In this document: piece by piece, positions 29,030-37,389 of the stretch | Position numbering within the stretch: position 1 is the stretch's first letter | Layout: the number at the start of each line of letters is the position of its first letter | The notes under the pieces: generated by a model | Told to the model about the DNA's origin: nothing | Database searches by the model: none | Seen by the model: the letters and a program-made list of their open reading frames with translations, nothing else | Source of the DNA: Bremerella alba | Lineage (GTDB): Bacteria > Planctomycetota > Planctomycetia > Pirellulales > Pirellulaceae | Length of the DNA: 64,000 bases | Direction of reading: 5' to 3' | Assembly (NCBI RefSeq): GCF_013618625.1 | Contig: NZ_JABRWO010000006.1 | Coordinates: 124,001 to 188,000, forward strand | Translations under genes and position numbers: made by a program

Positions 29030-29950
29030 TCATGCAAAAAGGTCCGTCGAGAAATACCGTTCCATGCGATCGGGAAAGACGGTCAAGCAAATTGGATCGC
29101 CACTCTGCTCTCGGTATGCCTGGACAGCAGCTAAGTAATTAAGACCAGAGCTGGGGCCAACCGGAAATCCGGCACGAATTAGCTGCCTGGTTGTGTCGAT
29201 TGCTTCTTCATCTGAAATCTCAAATTGTTTCAGGTTTGGCAGGTGGGCTTCGCGAAAGATAGCTGAAAGGCCATCAACTACTCCAGGAATGCGAGTGCTG
29301 AAACTACAGCACTCGACATCGGATATCAGTCGGTTGCTGACGGGACGAGCCAAGACCGGCATGACCTTACATCCCGCAGAGGCAAGTCCCTGAGTGACGC
29401 CGACTAGGGTACCTCCCGTTCCCACACCGCTCACGAACATATCGACCTTGCCACTGGGAATCTGGCAAAGCACTTCGGCAGCCGTTTCATCACAGTGGGC
29501 CTTTGCGTTATCAGGGTTTGAAAATTGCTGAGGCCAGAAGGCTCTCTGCTCTTCAGAGATTTGCTGAGCCAAGCGAATGGAAGCATCAATTCCGTCTTCA
29601 GCTTTAGTCAACTCGACATTTGCACCATACGCTCGGATTATCTTGATCCGTTCAGGGCTCACATTCTCTGGCATCACGGCGGTAAATTGAAGTCCTAACT
29701 GGGCCGATGCGAGCGCGAACGCAATACTCGTTGAACCACTCGACGCTTCGACCACCTGATCGCCAGGTTGAATCCGCTGGCTGCGCATCGCTTTTGATAA
29801 GATGTAGCGCGCAATTCGATCTTTCGTCGACCCACTCGGATTCAAATATTCTAGTTTGCACCAGATGGGCACTCCGTGTTCCTGGAGGAGGATTGGAACC
29901 AGCGGAGTCGTAACGCGACTGTTTGCGAGGATGGCTAAGGGATCGATCAT
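29030..29950 (-). CDS. Cysteine synthase-family PLP enzyme
   Basis: 306 aa, fold type II PLP enzyme of the CysK/CysM/cystathionine beta-synthase group. Landmarks: the PLP lysine in NPSGSTKDRIA (about residue 43), the asparagine-loop equivalent EASSGSTSIA (TSGNT in typical CysK, here SSGST), and the phosphate loop SGVGTGGTL. The SSGST variant occurs in several subfamilies other than housekeeping O-acetylserine sulfhydrylase, so O-acetylserine or another beta-substituted serine could be the substrate. It stands alone, convergent with the FG-GAP/sulfatase gene. Confidence 0.85.
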   Translation of the reverse strand: MIDPLAILANSRVTTPLVPILLQEHGVPIWCKLEYLNPSGSTKDRIARYILSKAMRSQRIQPGDQVVEASSGSTSIAFALASAQLGLQFTAVMPENVSPERIKIIRAYGANVELTKAEDGIDASIRLAQQISEEQRAFWPQQFSNPDNAKAHCDETAAEVLCQIPSGKVDMFVSGVGTGGTLVGVTQGLASAGCKVMPVLARPVSNRLISDVECCSFSTRIPGVVDGLSAIFREAHLPNLKQFEISDEEAIDTTRQLIRAGFPVGPSSGLNYLAAVQAYREQSGDPICLTVFPDRMERYFSTDLFA

Positions 29951-30117
29951 CGAGAATCTAGAACCAAGGGTAAGTCATCGACATGTGAAAACGCGCAGGC
30001 CGAGTTTGGAAGTATAAATTCAGTCCGCGATGGGTTAAAGTAAGGACTTGCTCTTCAGTGACTATTTCCTCTGCTTCTGACCTTAAAACCTCTTTACGTG
30101 ATCAAATGATGCTCATC

Positions 30118-30939
30118 ATGCGGAATAAATTCCCCCTTATAGCTCTCGTCGCATTACTCTTCACGGCATCCTTTGTGGTTACTGGAAGAAGTGAAGAAGT
30201 AGAACTGCCAGCCAAGGATAAGTTTCATCTGTTTCTCTTGGTTGGTCAGTCCAACATGGCCGGACGAGGAAAGGTAACGCCTGACGACCAGCAAGAGAAT
30301 CCCAAAGTATTGATGCTCAATCAACAAGGCAAGTGGGTGCCAGCGGTCGATCCGCTGCACTTCGATAAACCAAGGGTGGTGGGCGTAGGGCTTGGACGTA
30401 CTTTCGGGATGGAGGTTTCACAGAGCAACCCAGATATCACAATTGGTCTTATTCCATGTGCTGTGGGGGGCTCGCCAATCGAGTCCTGGGAACCCGGAGC
30501 TTGGGATGCCCCGACGAAATCGCACCCCTACGATGATGCCATGAAACGTGCAAACGAGGCTCTCAAGTCAGGCCAGTTAGCGGGGATACTTTGGCACCAA
30601 GGGGAATCTGATTCGCGGCCCGAGAGAGCGAAGGTCTATGAACAAAAACTTCGTGAATTGATCGCACGGTTTCGTAAGGAGCTAGGCGGAAATGACGTGC
30701 CGTTTATCATCGGCCAGTTAGGCCAATTTGAAGAAAATCCTTGGAACGAGGCCAAAGCAAAGGTCGATCAGGCTCACAAAAATATCGCGAAGTCCGATAA
30801 GAAAGTTGAGTTCGTAGAATCCGATGGACTTACCCACAAAGGTGACAAGGTCCACTTTAATGCCGAGTCTTATCGCGAGTTCGGAAAGCGTTATGCCAAA
30901 GCATACTCAGAGGTCACCGAAAAAGAGACGAAGGAGTAG
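30118..30939 (+). CDS. Secreted SASA-domain carbohydrate esterase
   Basis: SGNH-type esterase (sialate O-acetylesterase/CE6-like). Start taken at the ATG at 30118, which gives a standard signal peptide (MRNKFPLIALVALLFTASF); ATGs at 30106 and 30109 and a GTG at 30058 are also in frame. Block I with the catalytic serine: LVGQSNMAGRG; block III-like ILWHQGESDSRP; catalytic D/H region DGLTHKGDKVHFNAESY. Likely removes O-acetyl groups from extracellular polysaccharide (xylan-, pectin- or sialic-type, not decided), consistent with the sulfatases nearby. Confidence 0.9.
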   Translation: MRNKFPLIALVALLFTASFVVTGRSEEVELPAKDKFHLFLLVGQSNMAGRGKVTPDDQQENPKVLMLNQQGKWVPAVDPLHFDKPRVVGVGLGRTFGMEVSQSNPDITIGLIPCAVGGSPIESWEPGAWDAPTKSHPYDDAMKRANEALKSGQLAGILWHQGESDSRPERAKVYEQKLRELIARFRKELGGNDVPFIIGQLGQFEENPWNEAKAKVDQAHKNIAKSDKKVEFVESDGLTHKGDKVHFNAESYREFGKRYAKAYSEVTEKETKE

Positions 30940-30957
30940 CGACGCCTCCTACTGCAA

Positions 30958-32574
30958 TCATGGTTGGTGCGTAGTCGCGCTTGTATCCTCGGACGGCAAG
31001 GGTTCGTCGTCCGTTTCGTTTTCCATTGGATTCAATCGCTCGGCAACGGAATCAGGATTGTCAATCGCTTCACGGTCTGGTTGGACAAGAAGCGACCAGC
31101 CATGCAGTACGCCTGACCTCTCGCTCCGGCTAGCACGAATCATTAACTGCCAGGTCCCTTTCAGGTTCTTTCCTTGAAATTGGTTCAGTCCTGGCTGACG
31201 TTTTTCTAAGGCTTCAGGCTGAAATGTTCCGCGAAACGGAGCCCTGGAACGCGTGATTCGTTCGCCGTTGTCGTCGTCAAATATCGTCTTGTCAAAGTGA
31301 TCGTCGCTTCCCCCAACGCCTGTGAAGAGTTCGATTCGTTGACCATCGGGGCCGATCAAGTATCCATCGAGTTGCTCGGTATAGGTATGGGTAATCGAAA
31401 GCTGAATATTTAAATCACCGATTAAATAGTCATCAGCGACTTCGATCTCAGAGACAATCGTCGATCTTGGTAGTAGTAAGAAAGCCTGGGAGTTGGAGAA
31501 CTTGCCGCCAACAACGGTTTGCGAAGTCAGTACTTCATTGATGGTGATCATCCCGTCGCGATTATGGTCGTAGGAAGCGAATTCTTCGAGCTTTGACTCG
31601 TCCCACTGCTGGGTAAACTCAGACATTAATACCTGATTGTCGCCATCTCTATCTTGTTCGAAGAACCAAGTCGGTATCGCTTCCTGGCTGGCGTTGGCCT
31701 TACGCTCCAATGCTTCATTTAAGTACTGGGCAAACTCGTTTTCATCGACTGCTCCATTCCGATCGTAGTCAACCTTGGCAATCGAAATTCCGACGCTCGA
31801 CATCTCTTGGGGATCGAGTTGATCGTTGCGGTTGAAGTCATAACGCTCAAGGATGCTATTGGCCAGCGATGCACTGCCTCGGTCCCCACCCCGAGAACTG
31901 CCTGCCCGCATCCGATCACGGCGGTCGCGATCATCTTGACGATCATTTCGACCAGAGGCACCTTCCTGTAAGGAGCCGACGGACATGATTTCGCGTTGCG
32001 ACTCAATACGGCGCTGAGCGTATCTCTGGTGAAGTTCCATCTTGGTGAGAATTCCATCTTTGTTGAAGTCGCTTTCCATTGGATCGCGTCCAGTCCAACG
32101 TGCCCTCTCTATTTCCTGGGCATCCAACTTGTCGTCGTCATTGCGATCCCATTTACGCAGGAGCTTTGTAGTTTCATCCAAATCTGCTTGTGTGTAGGGG
32201 TACTTCACTTCGCGAAGACCAAAACCGGGAACCAATGGCTTCGCGGGATCGACACCGAAACCCTTCATGCCTGTGGCTTCAGCTGCCGGAGGCAAAGTGG
32301 AAGTACCATCTCGATCACGGCTCGCTGCGTGTAGGCGAGCCGCCTGCTCGAGTTTCCTTACGGAATTTGGGCGAGAAAGACTCAGTCCATAAGGAATTGC
32401 GAACTCTTCAAGATATCGCCGTCCTCGATCGGAAATCTCGTCTGGCTCTATGTAACCGTTGTTGTCGTCGTCGATTCGACGGATCCACTCACCCTGGCCT
32501 AAACTTACCCCGGTGAATAGGGAGACCATGATAAATGTAATCAGGTAGCGAAGGGCCAACCTTGTGGGAATCAT
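30958..32574 (-). CDS. Secreted EF-hand protein with C-terminal P-domain (proprotein-convertase-like)
   Basis: 538 aa. Signal peptide (YLITFIMVSLFTGVSLGQG). Seven or so EF-hand-type calcium loops are spread over residues 30-370: DDDNNGYIEPDEI, DRNDDDKLDAQEI, DFNKDGILTKMEL, DFNRNDQLDPQEM, DYDRNGAVDENEF, DRDGDNQVLMSEF, DHNRDGMITINEV. Residues about 385-505 form a P-domain (LSITHTYTEQLDGYLIGPDG; ...LKGTWQLMIRASRSERSGVLHGW), normally found after subtilisin-type proteases, but here no protease domain is present. The ATG immediately follows the stop of the secretin-N-domain gene (TAAATG), so the two are one operon. Probably an extracellular calcium-dependent adhesion or assembly protein. Confidence 0.88.
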   Translation of the reverse strand: MIPTRLALRYLITFIMVSLFTGVSLGQGEWIRRIDDDNNGYIEPDEISDRGRRYLEEFAIPYGLSLSRPNSVRKLEQAARLHAASRDRDGTSTLPPAAEATGMKGFGVDPAKPLVPGFGLREVKYPYTQADLDETTKLLRKWDRNDDDKLDAQEIERARWTGRDPMESDFNKDGILTKMELHQRYAQRRIESQREIMSVGSLQEGASGRNDRQDDRDRRDRMRAGSSRGGDRGSASLANSILERYDFNRNDQLDPQEMSSVGISIAKVDYDRNGAVDENEFAQYLNEALERKANASQEAIPTWFFEQDRDGDNQVLMSEFTQQWDESKLEEFASYDHNRDGMITINEVLTSQTVVGGKFSNSQAFLLLPRSTIVSEIEVADDYLIGDLNIQLSITHTYTEQLDGYLIGPDGQRIELFTGVGGSDDHFDKTIFDDDNGERITRSRAPFRGTFQPEALEKRQPGLNQFQGKNLKGTWQLMIRASRSERSGVLHGWSLLVQPDREAIDNPDSVAERLNPMENETDDEPLPSEDTSATTHQP

Positions 32575-35175
32575 TTAACGTCCTCGCGAACGATTAGAAC
32601 TTGACGATGAGGACGAACGCGTACGAGCGGAAGAGCTTGACCGGGCCGGATTTCCTGCCTGCTCTGCTAAAACCTGTTCGATCATTTCCAGATTGATGCC
32701 GTTGGTTGCGGTAATCACACGAACCGCACGCTCGCTGCGCTGGTCGACCGATGCAACCAATTGCTCAACTTCAGAAAAGAGCGCATCGGGTGCAGTTACG
32801 ACCAGTGAGTTGCTCGCTTCGTGTACGGCGACGGCCATGGTCGGCTTGCTGCCGCGCGTGGGTTTTTCCTGAAACCCCCGCTGCTCGTTCTCGTCCCGTC
32901 GGTCGTTATTATTTCCACGATTGTTACTTTGGCCAGGACTTGCTTGACGAGACTGCGCATTTCGCTGCGTGGACATGTCGACGCGATCAGGAAATGCTTC
33001 ACGAATCATCTCAGCTACTTCCGTAGCACGAGCATGTTTCAATTCGATAACTCGCGAACGTCCTGAAGTCTCTATATCGGTGATGCTAGAGTCCTTGTCG
33101 ATGATCTTCATGTAGCTTTCGATCGTCGCGATATCTTCTCTGGTCCCTTGTACAATCAAGCGATTTAATCGTGCATCGGAAACAATCGTAGCGGTGCCTG
33201 CAGTAACGGTTGTCATGCCGTCCCGCTCGAAAAGAAGGCTACCGTAATAGCTACCCAAGCTGCCAACGGAACCACGAACAAGAGTATCCGTGGGTGAATC
33301 ATTCAGGGCGCTACCGCCATCCAGTAAATCGGCGACCATCTTAACGGCTTCCTCTGCCGAAACGTACTTCAAGTAGTAGATCACCGTGGGTGAGATCGCG
33401 TTCTTATCCTGTGCTGAAAGCAACCGGAGATGCTCTTCAAAGCGATCTAATGCGTCGATATCATCCGATTGGAGTAGGATGCCGTTGGGGACCAATTGGC
33501 TACGAATGGGCGCATTGACATTTCTGACAGCCGCCGATGTATTGATTGTCTTGCCTCCTTCAGGCAGAGAGACGAAATTGTTCTCCGCACCCTCATCTAA
33601 ACGCATGGGAGGAAGGTCTTCCGGGGGTGAGTTCGTGGGGACGACCGTTTGCGTCTTATCGTCACTCGGCACGTCTTCGGAATGGAGCGAACGCTCAATA
33701 AAGAGTTGCTGCTTGGCTTCCTCGGCTGGTAGGATCTGGAGACAGTTATCGCCTCCCCAAGATTTCTTCGCCGTCTGCAGTAGGTTCTGTCGCATGGGGC
33801 CTGTAAGGGGAACAAATCGCAGGTCTGTTCCACTGCTTTCGCGCGAATCAAGTCGCTGCACTAGCTGCTCTATTTGTTGAATTTGTTCGGCGGTCCCACG
33901 TACGAACAGGCGTCGATTACCTGGGTCGGCATCCACCTTGGGGGGCAACACGCGATTTTCATTGTCGTCACGATCATCTTCGTCTGAGTCGCCGAACATT
34001 TCTGCCACGAGCGAGACTGCAAAATAGGGATCAACCGAGTTCAATTCGACGACAGAAAACTCTACCGAAGGAGCTTGTAATTCCTCGATGGTATCGCGGA
34101 TAAGTTGGTGCGAGTCAGCGTCCGCCAAGGCAACGATTGAGTTACTCTTTTCCTGCATGGAAAGTCGGAGAGATTTATCAGCGAGGATCGTTTGAAGGAC
34201 ATCGTAAACCACTTGCAGGTTGTCTCCCTTGAGGGAGTGTGATACGAGTGTCTTTTCGATCGAAGTTTCTTCCGTGTTCTCAGGGACGTCGACGACTTGA
34301 ATGAGTGAATCGAGTCGCTTGAGCTTCTCTTCGGAGCCTACTGCATAGAGTCGTTTGCCTGTGGTATCGGTGGTAATCGTTATGTCGATCCCACTCGTTT
34401 CATTCTCCGGAATGCCTAAATGAGTTGCAGCGACTAACAGCACCGTGGCCGCATCGGCGTGCTTCAGGTCGAATCGACGAATCGTGGCCTCTTCCCCTTG
34501 AGGCTCCTGCATTGATTCTAGAATTTGTAGGGCACTACGAAGGTTCTTCGCTGTATCGGTGATGATAAGTTGATTGGATTTGGGAAGTACGACCGGAGTG
34601 GTCATTAGAGAGAGAGGTTCCATTTCGTTGATCGCTTCCGTAGGGATGATATCCCCTAGTTTAGCGAAGTATTTGACTACTTCATGGTCGTTCAACTGAG
34701 CGAGTTCTTCGAACGAAACCACGCGGGCCATGGCGTCCAACTGTTGAAGACCACGAGGATCGCCCAGGTTAATTACAGATAGCAACTGTCCTTTTCGGAC
34801 CAAGGTGTAACCACGAGGCAAAAGAAAAAGATTCAAGCGAGTTACAGCATCATCGATCGTGAAATGCTGGCTATCTGAGTAGGTAAAACTGCCAGTTGGG
34901 ACGTCGTCTACATATAGGGAAAGATTTCCAGCTTCAGCGATCCAATCCAACACCTCGTGCCATGAAGCACCACGGAATGAGAATCGTAGTTTACCGTCCT
35001 TTTCCGGCAGTGATACTTCGGCGTCTGAATCGACACTTGGAGTGGGCACAATCGCAGGTGCCACAGGCTCGACAGGAGTGACCTCCGCTTGTCCTAATGC
35101 GATTGATTGACCAAGCAACGCCAGGGCTATGGCACCGCAACAGTATGCAGATAGCGAAAATAAAACGCGATACAT
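32575..35175 (-). CDS. Secretin N-domain (NolW-like) repeat protein without recognisable secretin pore
   Basis: 866 aa from the ATG at 35175, which begins the signal peptide (MYRVLFSLSAYCCGAIALAL); an earlier ATG at 35229 is in frame but spoils it. An STN-like N-terminal domain (ASWHEVLDWIAEAGNLSLYVD) is followed by several secretin_N ring-building repeats (IRRFDLKHADAATVLLV; FSVVELNSVDPYFAVSLVAEMFGD; YYLKYVSAEEAVKMVADLL; VIELKHARATEVAEMIREAF), each ending in a NxLxVxG-type strand. The tail is a low-complexity Ser/Arg stretch. The about 180-residue beta-barrel secretin domain of GspD/PilQ is absent. Perhaps a periplasmic ring or scaffold rather than an outer-membrane channel (inference). Coupled to the EF-hand/P-domain gene. 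Confidence 0.88.
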   Translation of the reverse strand: MYRVLFSLSAYCCGAIALALLGQSIALGQAEVTPVEPVAPAIVPTPSVDSDAEVSLPEKDGKLRFSFRGASWHEVLDWIAEAGNLSLYVDDVPTGSFTYSDSQHFTIDDAVTRLNLFLLPRGYTLVRKGQLLSVINLGDPRGLQQLDAMARVVSFEELAQLNDHEVVKYFAKLGDIIPTEAINEMEPLSLMTTPVVLPKSNQLIITDTAKNLRSALQILESMQEPQGEEATIRRFDLKHADAATVLLVAATHLGIPENETSGIDITITTDTTGKRLYAVGSEEKLKRLDSLIQVVDVPENTEETSIEKTLVSHSLKGDNLQVVYDVLQTILADKSLRLSMQEKSNSIVALADADSHQLIRDTIEELQAPSVEFSVVELNSVDPYFAVSLVAEMFGDSDEDDRDDNENRVLPPKVDADPGNRRLFVRGTAEQIQQIEQLVQRLDSRESSGTDLRFVPLTGPMRQNLLQTAKKSWGGDNCLQILPAEEAKQQLFIERSLHSEDVPSDDKTQTVVPTNSPPEDLPPMRLDEGAENNFVSLPEGGKTINTSAAVRNVNAPIRSQLVPNGILLQSDDIDALDRFEEHLRLLSAQDKNAISPTVIYYLKYVSAEEAVKMVADLLDGGSALNDSPTDTLVRGSVGSLGSYYGSLLFERDGMTTVTAGTATIVSDARLNRLIVQGTREDIATIESYMKIIDKDSSITDIETSGRSRVIELKHARATEVAEMIREAFPDRVDMSTQRNAQSRQASPGQSNNRGNNNDRRDENEQRGFQEKPTRGSKPTMAVAVHEASNSLVVTAPDALFSEVEQLVASVDQRSERAVRVITATNGINLEMIEQVLAEQAGNPARSSSSARTRSSSSSSSNRSRGR

Positions 35176-35826
35176 GTTCAGCTTCACCGGGGGAAGGTTC
35201 CCGGCTCCCGTGGTTGGTTCAGCGGGCACGCCAGTGGTAAGCGATATAACGCTGTACCTGATCGCATTAGTCCAAGAAAAACGCAGAAAAGGCAGGACTG
35301 CTTACTTGGAGTTGCGTTGGAAGCTGTCACGAACAAGGTCGAGACGATGGAATCCAGGTGGGTACAACGATATCGATGGTGGGCAATAGGCGGGACAACA
35401 AATCTTTACATAACCACGTTTTAGAACGTTATGGCGATTTCGTCAATGTTTTCTGTTGCAGCACAACTTTTCCAGATTGCGATCAGTCTTTCCATTTGCC
35501 TATCGCTCAAGCATGTTTGGAAGTTAGGGCGGCATCTTTTCCGTGGACAGCCAACGCCAATAAACTGCAAGCCAATATTGAAGTGCCATCCGGAAAAAAT
35601 AGCTAGCGAACTGAAAGGTGCTCTATTCAACTTTGACAAGGTCAAACAGGTTATCGGCAAGGCGTGCGCAAAACAAAGAAAGTTTAGTCATATATCGTAG
35701 AGAATTTATGAGATCTTCCTTGCTAGAATTCTTGGATAGGTGGGTCGTATTCATTTTCCTTGGTCGACCTGATGCTTCTTGGAAGCGTTTGGGCGTCGAC
35801 TATTTCTTTTCTTAAGAGGATTCGCT
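35176..35826. other. Intergenic region, no gene seen
   Basis: About 650 bp between the divergent secretin-N-domain and DUF1559 genes. Short frames on both strands have no recognisable family features and overlap each other in several frames. It probably holds the two promoters. A strong ribosome site (AAGAGGA) lies just before the DUF1559 ATG at 35827. Confidence 0.6.
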
Positions 35827-36825
35827 ATGGAACGCTCGCATCAGGTTAGGGGCTTCACGCTCGTCGAGTTATTGGTGGTGATTGCCATTATCGGTGTTTT
35901 AATCGCACTTCTTCTACCGGCGGTTCAGCAAGCCCGGGAAGCAGCCAGACGGATGCAGTGCAGCAACAATCTCAAGCAAATTGGTTTGGCCCTTCACAAC
36001 TACGAAAACACGCATCGTGTGTTTCCTCCGGGACAATGCCGAGATACCAACGGTGCGCCCGATGCTTCTACTCATGCTTTTATCCTCCCGTTCTTAGAGC
36101 AAGGTAACAGCTATAAATTGTTTGATTTTTCGTTCTCAATCAACGGAAGTTCGGTTAATTCGGAAGCCACCAAGCAGTTGATAACGCCTTATCAATGCCC
36201 CTCTGATATCCAGCCGGCGGGCAATTCGATCGCAGGCAGCGGTACCGTGTACGGTGGCTCCAGTTACATGCAAAGCTTAGGTGCCACTGCGACCGTCATA
36301 TCATCCGAAATTGACTCACAGCTAGGGGGGCCGTTTCATCGTAACTCGGCGACCAAGTTCGCAGACATTTCCGATGGAACTTCAAATACAGCTTTGTTTG
36401 CTGAAATCAAGAAAGGACCGAGTGGCTCTTCGACCAAGACGGTTGTCGCTGCAGGGGATCCGAACGATTTTCGGGTCGCTACTTCGGTTACCGCAGGCTT
36501 CTGGAATGCCGATGCTGAAACGCCTCCTTCTGTATGTGAGACCCGTAGTACGTCTGCTTGGAATTACCGCGGACTTCAATACTATCGCGGACTAGTGGTA
36601 ACAACGTTCTACACGCATACCTTGACGCCGAATGCTCGAAAACGTGACTGCGTTGACGGTTCGCATGGATCACGCGGGCACTTGGCGGCTCGAAGTTATC
36701 ATCCCGGCGGTGCGCAAACGGCATTCGCCGATGGTTCGGTTTCGTTTATGCCGGACACTATAGACGACATCACTTGGCGAGCCCTTGGAACCATGGCAGG
36801 CGGCGAAGTCGTATCGCGCAACTAG
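35827..36825 (+). CDS. DUF1559 prepilin-like protein
   Basis: 332 aa from the ATG at 35827 (AAGAGGA ribosome site, 6-nt spacing); a longer in-frame start at 35779 is not supported. Prepilin leader GFTLVELLVVIAIIGVLIALL, then QQAREAARRMQCSNNLKQIG and the H-X9-DG end (HPGGAQTAFADGSVSFMPD). Third DUF1559 copy here; the next gene on the strand is the third cassette lipoprotein, 34 bp away. Unlike the other two cassettes, no enzyme gene follows on this strand. Confidence 0.93.
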   Translation: MERSHQVRGFTLVELLVVIAIIGVLIALLLPAVQQAREAARRMQCSNNLKQIGLALHNYENTHRVFPPGQCRDTNGAPDASTHAFILPFLEQGNSYKLFDFSFSINGSSVNSEATKQLITPYQCPSDIQPAGNSIAGSGTVYGGSSYMQSLGATATVISSEIDSQLGGPFHRNSATKFADISDGTSNTALFAEIKKGPSGSSTKTVVAAGDPNDFRVATSVTAGFWNADAETPPSVCETRSTSAWNYRGLQYYRGLVVTTFYTHTLTPNARKRDCVDGSHGSRGHLAARSYHPGGAQTAFADGSVSFMPDTIDDITWRALGTMAGGEVVSRN

Positions 36826-36859
36826 CGATGGCGATGCATGGTCTCTTTTAACTTTGATT

Positions 36860-37342
36860 ATGATTGAAATGAGGTTTCAAGTGATTAGCAAGCGTCAGCC
36901 ATGCTTTTCGCCCAAGCTTGTCTACTTGGGGACATTGAGCTTAGCTGTATTCACGCTGGGATGCAGCGATGTTCCTACGGGAGACATCGTACCAACCTCG
37001 CCAGCTGCCGGTGTGGCCAAATATCAAGGCAAGCCGTTGGAATACTATCAAATTCAGTTCATACCCGAAGAAGGTAGGCCAGCTGCAGGGATTACAGATG
37101 AGAACGGCAATTTTACGCTCGGTACGAATGATGTTGGCGATGGAGCACCCAGCGGCTCGCATCGCGTAGCGGTGACTTATGTTGGTCCACCACCTCCGCC
37201 CGATTACGGAGTTACTAATTTCGATCCCATTCCACCACCGAAATTCAAGATTCCCGCAAAGTTTAATGACCCGAAGCGGTCTGGGATTGTGGTAGAAGTG
37301 CCTGAAGCTGGTAAGACCGACCTGTTGATTGAACTGAATTAG
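36860..37342 (+). CDS. Small lipoprotein with carboxypeptidase-regulatory-like fold
   Basis: 160 aa from the ATG at 36860 (an alternative ATG at 36869 is 3 codons in). Leader with a lipobox-like LAVFTLGC. Mature part: AAGVAKYQGKPLEYYQIQF, ITDENGNFTLGT, HRVAVTYVGPPPPPDYG, resembling the regulatory beta-sandwich of the sister lipoproteins at 12369 and 24735. Contains a proline-rich loop absent in the others. Likely envelope-anchored partner of the preceding DUF1559 protein; function unknown. Confidence 0.78.
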   Translation: MIEMRFQVISKRQPCFSPKLVYLGTLSLAVFTLGCSDVPTGDIVPTSPAAGVAKYQGKPLEYYQIQFIPEEGRPAAGITDENGNFTLGTNDVGDGAPSGSHRVAVTYVGPPPPPDYGVTNFDPIPPPKFKIPAKFNDPKRSGIVVEVPEAGKTDLLIELN

Positions 37343-37389
37343 CCCTGCTTGTATCTAATAAAAGGGGCAGTCGACTTGGCAGCTCATTC

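Noticed and set aside
35358-35700. Overlapping short frames on both strands in the 650-bp spacer
   Set aside because: Three overlapping frames, none with motifs, ribosome site or sensible composition; treated as non-coding.
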